This document shows, in pieces, positions 43,755 through 51,804 of a stretch of 64,000 bases of DNA; position 1 is the stretch's first letter, and the number at the start of each line of letters is the position of its first letter. The stretch is from Aminithiophilus ramosus (lineage in GTDB: Bacteria; Synergistota; Synergistia; Synergistales; Aminithiophilaceae): assembly GCF_018069705.1 (NCBI RefSeq), contig NZ_CP072943.1, positions 2,735,668 through 2,799,667 on the forward strand. The letters run 5' to 3'. Both the position numbers and the translations under genes were made by a program. Below the pieces are notes generated by a model. It was not told the origin of the DNA, did no database searches, and saw only the letters and a program-made list of their open reading frames with translations.

Positions 43755-44094
43755 TTGAGAAAACCGTCTCACAAGGTTAAGATATCCCTAAGGGAAGCAA
43801 AAACCGTTGACAGGGCGTGAAAGGCGGGAGGCGGCCTTCGACGGCGAGGGAGTATCGAGATCCCGTGGCTCTACTGCCTTCGTGCGGAGATGCCGCAAAA
43901 CCCCGACCGGTGACGGCACTTGTGAGGGCCCTCTTCGGCAATGCCCTCCGAAGCCGGAGTTTCAGGCACTTCAGGCCCGACGGAAGAAGCGTGACAGAAG
44001 ATGACTAATAAAGACACACTCTGGAACTTCCGAATAAACCTTGTACATCCAAATTTTACGTCTGAATTGGAACACCGGGAGGAGAATAATCGCC
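43755..44094 (+). promoter_or_regulatory. Promoter and long leader of the type III defence operon
   Basis: TTGAGA (43755-43760), a 17-nt spacer and TAAGAT (43778-43783) form a good promoter; TTGACA at 43807 lacks a matching -10. The first clear gene starts at 44095, which leaves a leader of about 300 nt. Two overlapping short frames (from 43807 and 43817, about 63-65 codons) cross it with unusual starts and no recognisable product. Base composition turns AT-rich from about 44000. Confidence 0.6.
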
Positions 44095-46332
44095 ATGAGC
44101 GAAAAACCGAGAAAATGCATTCTCACCACGGTAGGAACATCATCAAGGAACAATCTGCATAAAATAATCACAGACGGGTACGATGAATTACTAAACAACT
44201 TATACACTGAAAAGGCTCAACATGAAATATCTATCATAGTTAAATTAATAATAGACAAGGGCAAACTTCCAGACCCGGCCAAAATTCTATCCGAAACTCC
44301 CAGCGAGAGAATGATCAACGCAGAATTACAAAGTCTGATCCTTTGGATATTAAACAAAACTAAAGGATCAAAATTTGAAAGCATGAACTTGGTTGTGATA
44401 TTATTTCCATCAAAAGATCCGGAATGCATACTTAACGCAAAAATATCAGAAATTTATATAAAATTATTGGATTCATCGCCATACAAATCCAGCTTTGGGA
44501 TAAATTCTATTGATTGCAAAATAGAGGATCTAGATATCAGCGTTAAATCTAATGCTCTTTTCTCTAGGGGAATTGACTCTCTTTTTAAGGCTTTTGACGA
44601 AAAAAGAAAAGATTTTCACTACTCGACATATGACTTTGTCATAAACTGTACCGGAGGCTACAAGGCCGTCACGGCTTTCTCCACCCTCTACGGTCAAATT
44701 CACCAACTTCCCTGCATCTACACGTTTGAGTCCAATGACAAAGACACGCTGGACCTCCTGCCCCTCCCCCTTTCCTTCGCCCTGGGGCAACTTGACGATG
44801 AAATGGCCCTTCTAAGGGGCCTGTGCAGCGGCGATACCCTCCCTCTCACGAAAGAACAGATCACATTTCTTCCCGATTGGGTTCGGGGACTTTGTTCCGC
44901 AGAAGAGGACGACTCCGTCAGACCCTTACACCTGGCCCAAGTCCTCGTCGATCACTACGACAGGAACCGCCGCAAAGCCTCCGGCGTCGGACAAGGACTT
45001 CTCGACGAGATCCGCCGCCGCCCTGGAGGCGAACCCCTTGCCGCGTACATCGAGAGGCGCATCGCCAACGAGTGGGCCGAACTCTGGCTGGGCGACCAGA
45101 TCCCCGAAACGGTCGAACACAGCCGCCGCCACTCGAAACGGCTCATGGAAATCGCCGCCAACGTCTTCCGGTCGGCACGCCCGGAAGACGTCGAGGCCGT
45201 GGGCCTGAATGACGCCAAGGCTTTGGCCCTCTTCGTCACCGCCATCTACCTCCACGACATCGGCCACACGGCTCTGGCCTTTCCCGTCACGCCCAGCGGA
45301 GGCGGCGCCTTCCCTCTAGGCCTTTTCCCCTCGTCGGTGCGCGAGGTCCACCATCTCCTCTCAAGAGACCTGATCCTGGCCGAGGGAGAAGACCTCCTCC
45401 CTGACGACGGCAGCGATCTGGCCCCCATGCTTCGGGAACTGGTACCCCTCGTCTGCGCCTACCATCGGGGCTACACCCATCTGCTTAAAGAGCAGAAGAC
45501 GGCACAGCCCAAGGGCGCCGTCTCTCAGGTGGGGAAGCTCCTCTTCGGCGACGAGCACTTCAACGAGACGCTGCGCCCTCTGGAAGAGGTACTTGAGGCC
45601 AAAAAGGGGAAAATCGCTGCCTGGGGCCTCTCGATCCCCAAGGTGCTGGCCTGCGCCGCCCTGCTTCGCGTCGTCGACGGCTGCGACGTCCAGGCTGACA
45701 GAACCGTCGACGACGTCTACCTGAAGGCCCGCCAGAAACGGACGGAAAAGGAAGGCCAGGCCCTCTGGCAGCAACTGGCGTTCTTTGACACGAAACTTCC
45801 TGCCGAACTTGGCAACAAACTGTGCGAACTTAGAGATCTCATCGATTCTGAGCGCATCGATTCTGAGCGCATCGAGGACCCTCTTCGCGTTAAGGATCAG
45901 GCGGAAGCCATAAAAGCGCTGACCGGAGACATCTACACCGCCGTCTTCGACGATCTCATCGCTCTCAAAGGCTCCGGAGACTGGGCTTTCATCAACGAAG
46001 ACTTCGAGAAAATCCAGGCCCTTTCGCTGGCCAACTGCGTGGCCTTCAAGTGGGAGCAGTTCCTTCACTTCCGCAAACACCAGGCCGTCGGCTTTGTCCT
46101 CCCCATGCCTTCCGCCGACGGCAAGGGCGTCACCATCGGCATCTGGCCCAACAATGAACTCCGTCCGGACAATGCAGCTTTGGAAAAAGTCCGCGAGAGC
46201 ATCCAAGAGGAGCTTTCGGGGAAAGAGGATGACCAGGCCCGAGGCAAGCAACGGCCGGGCGGCGTCGGAGACATCCTGGAGTCCCTTGGCCTGAAGCCCG
46301 AAGTCATGGGAGAACGAAGCGATGGCCGGTGA
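44095..46332 (+). CDS. CARF-HD fusion protein (type III CRISPR accessory effector)
   Basis: A 745-residue protein. Residues 1-235 form a CARF domain of the APE2256/Csm6 kind: ILTTVGTSSRNN (residues 9-20) is the first-strand nucleotide loop and INCTGGYKAV (near 190) the second conserved loop. Such domains bind cyclic oligoadenylates made by Cas10. An HD phosphohydrolase domain follows: HSRRHSKRLMEIA (His342), YLHDIGH (His387-Asp388) and further His residues in REVHHLLSRDL and CAYHRGYTHLL. The HD part would be a nuclease or phosphodiesterase controlled by the CARF part. The first about 550 nt are AT-rich, the rest GC-rich. A 15-bp tandem duplication encodes IDSERIDSER near residue 585. It overlaps the polymerase gene by 11 nt. 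Confidence 0.85.
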   Translation: MSEKPRKCILTTVGTSSRNNLHKIITDGYDELLNNLYTEKAQHEISIIVKLIIDKGKLPDPAKILSETPSERMINAELQSLILWILNKTKGSKFESMNLVVILFPSKDPECILNAKISEIYIKLLDSSPYKSSFGINSIDCKIEDLDISVKSNALFSRGIDSLFKAFDEKRKDFHYSTYDFVINCTGGYKAVTAFSTLYGQIHQLPCIYTFESNDKDTLDLLPLPLSFALGQLDDEMALLRGLCSGDTLPLTKEQITFLPDWVRGLCSAEEDDSVRPLHLAQVLVDHYDRNRRKASGVGQGLLDEIRRRPGGEPLAAYIERRIANEWAELWLGDQIPETVEHSRRHSKRLMEIAANVFRSARPEDVEAVGLNDAKALALFVTAIYLHDIGHTALAFPVTPSGGGAFPLGLFPSSVREVHHLLSRDLILAEGEDLLPDDGSDLAPMLRELVPLVCAYHRGYTHLLKEQKTAQPKGAVSQVGKLLFGDEHFNETLRPLEEVLEAKKGKIAAWGLSIPKVLACAALLRVVDGCDVQADRTVDDVYLKARQKRTEKEGQALWQQLAFFDTKLPAELGNKLCELRDLIDSERIDSERIEDPLRVKDQAEAIKALTGDIYTAVFDDLIALKGSGDWAFINEDFEKIQALSLANCVAFKWEQFLHFRKHQAVGFVLPMPSADGKGVTIGIWPNNELRPDNAALEKVRESIQEELSGKEDDQARGKQRPGGVGDILESLGLKPEVMGERSDGR
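45841..45870 (+). repeat. 15-bp in-frame tandem duplication
   Basis: ATCGATTCTGAGCGC occurs twice in a row and adds five residues in the C-terminal part of the CARF-HD protein. It looks like a recent slippage event and could vary in number among strains. Confidence 0.9.
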
Positions 46333-49300
46333 CTCAAGGGCCTGGCTCGACGAAGTCGATCAGGTCATCGACCGCTGCCTGGCCGGCCTCCGGGGCCAGC
46401 GCCGGCTTTCGGCGAAAAGGGGACCGAGAAATCCCGTTCCCGACAGACCGGACCTGCTGCGTCAGGAGATCCTCCTGTCGGGATCTGCTGCCAAGCACAC
46501 CTTCGGCTTGGATAAATGGGGGCTCCGCTGGCTGATTCCGACGATAGACGTCCTCCGCCTGCCGGAGGGAGAACATCGGATTTTCAGCTACAGGGCCCGT
46601 CTCAAACCGTCGGGAAGCAAAGACAGGGAATCGCTCAAGCTCAACGGGGTCGCTGACCTGGATCAGATGGAGATCGTTTCGACCTGGTCCGACTTCGTCG
46701 AAAACGCCTGGGGCCGCTTCGCCCGGAAGCTCAACCGGGAGGGAGAGGCCCGCATCGAATGGTTTCTGGGGCTCGAAGCCGTGATCAATTCTCTCTGGGT
46801 TTCCGGCAAAAGCCGAAGCCTGGCCTTGATGAGCCCCTTGACGGGCAATCCCCTGCGGCGCCTGGAGGAGCGCCGCAAGGTCGAAATCGCCCTCAATCCC
46901 CGGGGCGACGGCCCGCTGCGACGTCCCCACCACAGCCACGAAGGGCGCCTCTGCCCTTATCACACTCCCGAATCGGAACGCATCGGCCTCCAGCTCCACC
47001 TGACCGCCGACGCCGTGATCGAGGACAAGGCCATCCGATCCGGCCGCTCCCGCCTATCCCTGGCCGTAGGCCTCGTCCCCCACGGCCGCCACAACGACGG
47101 CCCCCGTCTCCTCATGGGAGGCAAAAACCTCAAGCAGGCCGAGGCGGGAATCCGGGGCGAACCCTCCCGCATTCCCGGAGACTGCGAGGGGCACCGTCTC
47201 CGGCGACTGGATCTCGGCGGCGAGGCGATCGAGAAGGGCCGCCTATTCCCCTATCTCGGCGTCAACGCCCTGGTCGCCGTCATGCCCTGGGAAGGGCTCA
47301 CCTACGAAGACGGCCTTGTCGTCTCCCGCTCTTTCGCCGAGAGGCTGGCCCTCCCCGAGGCGACGCTGGAACAGCGGGAAACGCTCCTCCTCGAAGAGAG
47401 CTCTCCGGCCACCCTCACGCAAAAAGAGCTCCAGCGGGAAGTCGACGCCCTTGTCGGGTGCTGCTGCCGCTTCGACGACCCGCTCCCCCTGCCGCCGACC
47501 CTCCGCCTTCTGGGATTTCAACCGAGGCGCTATCACTGGAACGACAGGGCACGGCTCGATTCGGTCACGGTCCGCCTCCTTCAGGGACGGCCCCGGGGAA
47601 AGGGGCGGACCCGCCGCCAACCGCTGGAGGTTCGCCTTCTCTACCGCTTCAGTCTGAACCGTCCCCTCGCCATCGGCGACAAGATCACGGGGCGCCACGG
47701 TAACAAGGGGGTCGTCACAGCCATTCTCGACCGACCGCCTCAAGCTCTCATCGACGGCCAACGCCGCGACATCGACCTCATCATCTCCCCCTGTTCGATC
47801 ATCGGGCGCAAGAATTTCGGCCAGATCGCCGAAATGGTCCAGTCGCTCTTTACGGAGGATATCGCGTCGGAGACAGACAGAAACTGGCGTCAACGGCTGG
47901 CCGATCTCAAAGGACAGGGCACCGACGAAGGAGGACGCTTTGAGATCGACTGCGGCGACGGCAGAAAGGGCCGGGCCTTCTGCGGCTACCAGTACACCTG
48001 CCGACTCCATCACCACAGCGCGAAAAAGCTTCAGGCCCGCGGAGACGGCGGCCCCAGAAGCACCCTTCTCTCCGAGCCGATCAAGGCGGGTACGCTCTCG
48101 GGGCAGAGGCTGGGAGAGATGGAAAACTGGGCCATCCTCAGCCACGACGGCACCGTCGACGCCGAGGATTTCCTGACGGCCCTCCGGAAACAGAACAGCC
48201 CTCCCGACCGGACATGGCGGGTTTTTCGCACCATCCTGCGCTCCCTCGGGCTCGATATCGTCTCCGACGACAACGGCATCACCACGGCCGCCACCAGGGG
48301 AGAGCCTCTCTCCCTGCAGGAAGGGATCATGCAGAAGCTCCCTCAGGCGGAGGCTCGCCGGGAAGGTCCGGCCAACCCTTCCGCAGAGGAGCCTCTCTAC
48401 CTGCTCGACTTTGCCGCTTTCCCAGAAACGACGCCATCGGATGCTTCGGCCGGAGAAGACGAAACTCCTTCCGAAGCGGTCCCTTCACTGCCTTCGGCCC
48501 TCGCCGCATCCCTCCTCCGGCTTACCGGCAAGCCGGAGAGACTGCCGTCTCGGGGAAAGATCCTCCGGCTTCTCTCCCTCTTTGAAAGATCCCAGGTCGA
48601 CGGCGCCGAGCACCCCATGGTAGGACCGCTGCGCGAGCTGGCCCGCCTCCCCCGGAAGCCCCAGGACGGCGAGAACGACGACACCATCCCCCTCGAAGGG
48701 CTCCTCTTCTTCCTCGCCTGGACCGACGCCTCCACCGGACCCCGCTACGGCTTCCCCTTCGACCCGGCCATCGTGGAGGTTCTCGACGACACCGCCTCCA
48801 TCCGACGGGTCCTGACGGCTCTGCTGTCCCTCGCCTACGGAAAGGGAGAGAATCTGGAGGACCTCCTCGACGCCCTCTCAAACTACCGCAAAAAGCTCGT
48901 CGGCCTCCTCAAGGGGAAGAAAGGCCTTCTGAGAGGACACCTCCTGGGGCGACGCTACAACCGCACGGGAAGAGCCGTCATCGTCCCCCGACCCGGACTC
49001 CGCCCCGACGAAACCCTTCTCCCCGCTTCCATGATCGCCCGCATTCTCGACGGCCACGGGTCGGCCCGGCAACTCATCGACGCCGCCGGTCTTGACGAGA
49101 GCGACTGGCAATCTCTCCGCCGCGGCGACGGCACGGCCGATCTTTTTCGGAGGCTCAACGAGGCTCTGAACGAACATCCCTTCTGGGTCCTCCTGATCCG
49201 TCAACCCAGCCTTCATCGTCACAACGCCCAGGCCTTCCGCGTCCGCTGTCACGACGAGAATGTCATCGGCCTCCCCCCTCTGGCCACGCCGGGCTACAAC

Positions 49301-50935
49301 GCCGACTTCGACGGCGACACCATGGCCGTCGTCGTCCCCCCAGAGGGATTCGAGGATCTCTCCTCCTGGAGCCTCGTCTTTCACCCGGGCCTTCTCGGCA
49401 CGGGGGCACCGGCTCTCTCGGCAGAAAACGACCTCGCCCTGGGCTGGCTCGCCCTGAGCGGACAAAGACGACTCTTCTGGCTCACTCAGGCTGGTCTCAA
49501 GGCCCAGGAGAAGCAAAAGGCCTCTCTGAGCGATCTTCTCCTGGGCCTCTGCCGCAGTCACAGCGCCGGGGACCTCGCCGAAACCCTGGGGGCTCTTCAG
49601 GCCGAGCTGGCAAAAGCCTCGACGGCCTCCTGTTCCCTGGGCCCCCTCGAACTGGAGGCCCTCTGGAACGACGGAAACCTCGCCGAACTTCGGGAGGAGG
49701 CCCCCCGATGCCGCGACAGAGCCGCCGGCGACCTCTCCGGCGACGGCATCTCTCATCATCGTCGGAGCTGGGAGGATCTGCGGTGGAAAATGGAAGAGGC
49801 CGTCAAGACCTTCCTGAAAAGGCAGGAGGACGGGGACCTCGTCCGCCTCATCTCCGGCAAGGCCAAGGGAAAACCTTCGGATCTCGTTCAGGGCATGGGC
49901 TGCCTGGGTTTTCAGGAGGAGGCCGCCGCCATCGAGGACTTTGGGGGCCCCGACCTCGCCCGCGCATGGATCACAGCCTGCCTCTGGGAGGGGCTCAGTG
50001 AAAAGAACCTCTTCCTTTACAGCTACGAATCCCGCCGTGCCATGGCCTCCAAAAAACTCCTCGTCGCTCAGGGCGGCTACCTAGCCCGGCGTCTCGCCGA
50101 AGGGCTTTACGACAGCCGCATCACCGAAGACGACTGTCTCTCCGAAAAGGGTCTGAGCCTCTCCTTCCGGTACGGACCTGAGGGGCAAGAGAGGATCCGT
50201 CTCGCCACAGGCGGTGATCCTCTCGATCTCTTCGAGGCTGACCCAGGCCGGGGCCTTTCGCGAATCGCCTGGGGGCGCTGTCCCGTCGGCATGAAGCGCC
50301 TCCTCGACAGTGACGACCTTTCGGCGATCCTCGGTTACTGGAAAGAGGGCAGGCTGTCGAAGAAGAAAGACCTCGCCGACCACATGGCCCGAAACGGCGG
50401 CTCCCTGGTCCTGCGAAGCCCTCTGACCTGCAGCACCTCCGGCAGAGGCCTCTGCGCCTGCTGTGCCGGCGCCGACCGGGCTCTCATGCCCTTCGACAGG
50501 CCTGCTTTTCAGAAAATCGGCCGCCCCGTCGGACTCGACGCCGCCATGGCCATCGGCGAGCGGGGAACGCAGCTTTCCATGAAGGCTTTCCACGACGTCG
50601 GCTCCAAGGTCAGCAGCGCAGCCCGGCTGGAGGAACTCCTTCTGAACCGGAGAAAAAAAGGAAGCCTGCCTGAGGAAATCGCCGACCTTCTGAGCCTTCT
50701 GGAGGACGAAGGGAACAACCTGCCCCAGGCCCTGATCCACTACGAAATCGCCCTGAGAGCCCCGGGAGGGCTCGCGGCATGGGCCGATGACGACGAGAAA
50801 CGCTGGCTGGCCGCCCTGGCCTACGAGCGGCTCGACGAGAAGCTCCAGCCCGGCAGGCGGGACGACCTCTCGGGCCTGAAAAGCTCCGTCCTGCTCCGGC
50901 CGGTCAGCCTGAAAACAAGGGGGGAACAGCCATGA
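46322..50935 (+). CDS. CRISPR-linked RNA polymerase beta/beta-prime fusion
   Basis: A 1537-residue single-chain relative of RpoB plus RpoC. The beta part includes CPYHTPESERIGL (Cys211, as in CPIETPEGPNIGL), VAVMPWEGLTYED (321-330), the catalytic Lys motif GDKITGRHGNKGV (Lys454 and Lys462) and GQRLGEMENWAI (594-605). The beta-prime part includes GLLRGHLLGRRYNRTGRAVIV (near 870), RQPSLHRHNAQAF (960-972), the Mg motif NADFDGDTMAV (Asp995, 997, 999), GYLARRL, the four Zn Cys (1272, 1370, 1378, 1381) and the trigger-loop helix GTQLSMKAFH (Met1420, His1424). All catalytic residues are kept. It is much shorter than RpoB plus RpoC (about 2600 residues). The beta lobes before residue 210 and most of the beta-prime N-terminal clamp, including its Zn site and the sigma-binding coiled coil, appear to be missing. 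It overlaps both neighbours and is part of the type III operon. Its template and product are unknown. Confidence 0.93.
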   Translation: MAGDSRAWLDEVDQVIDRCLAGLRGQRRLSAKRGPRNPVPDRPDLLRQEILLSGSAAKHTFGLDKWGLRWLIPTIDVLRLPEGEHRIFSYRARLKPSGSKDRESLKLNGVADLDQMEIVSTWSDFVENAWGRFARKLNREGEARIEWFLGLEAVINSLWVSGKSRSLALMSPLTGNPLRRLEERRKVEIALNPRGDGPLRRPHHSHEGRLCPYHTPESERIGLQLHLTADAVIEDKAIRSGRSRLSLAVGLVPHGRHNDGPRLLMGGKNLKQAEAGIRGEPSRIPGDCEGHRLRRLDLGGEAIEKGRLFPYLGVNALVAVMPWEGLTYEDGLVVSRSFAERLALPEATLEQRETLLLEESSPATLTQKELQREVDALVGCCCRFDDPLPLPPTLRLLGFQPRRYHWNDRARLDSVTVRLLQGRPRGKGRTRRQPLEVRLLYRFSLNRPLAIGDKITGRHGNKGVVTAILDRPPQALIDGQRRDIDLIISPCSIIGRKNFGQIAEMVQSLFTEDIASETDRNWRQRLADLKGQGTDEGGRFEIDCGDGRKGRAFCGYQYTCRLHHHSAKKLQARGDGGPRSTLLSEPIKAGTLSGQRLGEMENWAILSHDGTVDAEDFLTALRKQNSPPDRTWRVFRTILRSLGLDIVSDDNGITTAATRGEPLSLQEGIMQKLPQAEARREGPANPSAEEPLYLLDFAAFPETTPSDASAGEDETPSEAVPSLPSALAASLLRLTGKPERLPSRGKILRLLSLFERSQVDGAEHPMVGPLRELARLPRKPQDGENDDTIPLEGLLFFLAWTDASTGPRYGFPFDPAIVEVLDDTASIRRVLTALLSLAYGKGENLEDLLDALSNYRKKLVGLLKGKKGLLRGHLLGRRYNRTGRAVIVPRPGLRPDETLLPASMIARILDGHGSARQLIDAAGLDESDWQSLRRGDGTADLFRRLNEALNEHPFWVLLIRQPSLHRHNAQAFRVRCHDENVIGLPPLATPGYNADFDGDTMAVVVPPEGFEDLSSWSLVFHPGLLGTGAPALSAENDLALGWLALSGQRRLFWLTQAGLKAQEKQKASLSDLLLGLCRSHSAGDLAETLGALQAELAKASTASCSLGPLELEALWNDGNLAELREEAPRCRDRAAGDLSGDGISHHRRSWEDLRWKMEEAVKTFLKRQEDGDLVRLISGKAKGKPSDLVQGMGCLGFQEEAAAIEDFGGPDLARAWITACLWEGLSEKNLFLYSYESRRAMASKKLLVAQGGYLARRLAEGLYDSRITEDDCLSEKGLSLSFRYGPEGQERIRLATGGDPLDLFEADPGRGLSRIAWGRCPVGMKRLLDSDDLSAILGYWKEGRLSKKKDLADHMARNGGSLVLRSPLTCSTSGRGLCACCAGADRALMPFDRPAFQKIGRPVGLDAAMAIGERGTQLSMKAFHDVGSKVSSAARLEELLLNRRKKGSLPEEIADLLSLLEDEGNNLPQALIHYEIALRAPGGLAAWADDDEKRWLAALAYERLDEKLQPGRRDDLSGLKSSVLLRPVSLKTRGEQP

Positions 50936-51804
50936 CCGCTCAACGGATGCGCCCTGGCCGAAGCACCAGGCAAAAACCCGCCCCTGCTCAAATTCCGGAG
51001 CCATCGCCCCAAACCAGGACATCCGCCTCCCGGCACCAGAGAGGACCGGGGCTGATGGGCTTCAACGAAATCGCCCCTTTCGACGACCCGCTCCCGGAAA
51101 TCATCGAGGAGGAGCCCGACTGCGACGACATCGAGACGGAAGAGGACGAATACGACGAGCCGACCGACGAAGAGCCCGATCCCTTTGAAGAGCTTCATCA
51201 GGGGCTCCGGCTGAACCTCATCTGGCTCTGGGACGGCGAATGCCTGCTCTGGTGCGGACGCCGCCTTCCCCGGAAAAAACCGCTCTTTTGGGAAAAGCTT
51301 CGCCTGGCCGTGGAGACGCTCCTGAAGCGACTGCCCGAGGTCGACCCGATCTTTTGCGACTTTCAGGCCCTTCAGGGACTGGCCCAGTCGACCTGGATCG
51401 ACGGCCTCACGGATAACAGATCCGGTTCGGCCAACCTCGAAGGGCAGGCCATGACGGACCTGGACGGACATCTCTTTCCCCTGGCCCGGCTCCTCGCCGA
51501 CCAGGGAAACGCCGAAGGCGAGCTCCCGAAATATCTGAAGACGGCCTGGCTGGAGGAGACGATCCGTAAAAGACTCGGCCTCGACGCACGCGCTTCCGTC
51601 TCATGGCGCCAGGTCAAAACCTGGCTGCCGGAGGCCGTCGAAAACTTCTGCCGCGACCTGGGCCGCATCACCGCCGAAGCCTTCCCCCTCAAGGAAACCG
51701 TCATCCCCTTCCAGCAGCCGCAAGAGTCGACGCTGCAGCGCAAATGGCTTGCCGAACTGAGAGCGGACAACCGTCCCACGAAACGGAAGGAGCCCCTGCA
51801 ATGA
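50932..51804 (+). CDS. Unknown protein with acidic segment, polymerase-linked
   Basis: A 290-residue protein that I do not recognise. Residues 1-40 are basic and Pro-rich, probably disordered. Residues 50-88 are strongly acidic, with many Glu and Asp. The remainder (about 90-290) looks folded, with hydrophobic segments such as LRLNLIWLWDGECLLWCGRR and several helices, ending in a basic tail. It overlaps the stop of the polymerase gene and the start of the ATPase gene, each as ATGA, so the three products are probably made in similar amounts. A polymerase subunit, specificity factor or DNA mimic are possible roles; none is shown. Confidence 0.6.
   Translation: MTAQRMRPGRSTRQKPAPAQIPEPSPQTRTSASRHQRGPGLMGFNEIAPFDDPLPEIIEEEPDCDDIETEEDEYDEPTDEEPDPFEELHQGLRLNLIWLWDGECLLWCGRRLPRKKPLFWEKLRLAVETLLKRLPEVDPIFCDFQALQGLAQSTWIDGLTDNRSGSANLEGQAMTDLDGHLFPLARLLADQGNAEGELPKYLKTAWLEETIRKRLGLDARASVSWRQVKTWLPEAVENFCRDLGRITAEAFPLKETVIPFQQPQESTLQRKWLAELRADNRPTKRKEPLQ

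Noticed and set aside
43807-44008. Short genes in the defence operon leader
   Set aside because: Start codons are TTG or GTG with weak ribosome-binding sites, the two frames overlap, and the products are Arg-rich without known motifs; kept only as part of the leader description.
47243-48145. Antisense frame within the polymerase gene
   Set aside because: A composition-driven shadow; the plus-strand frame contains every polymerase motif without interruption.
46322-50935. Housekeeping rpoBC fusion as in Helicobacter
   Set aside because: The chain is about 1000 residues too short, lacks lobes and clamp parts, and its neighbours are CRISPR genes and not ribosomal-protein genes.
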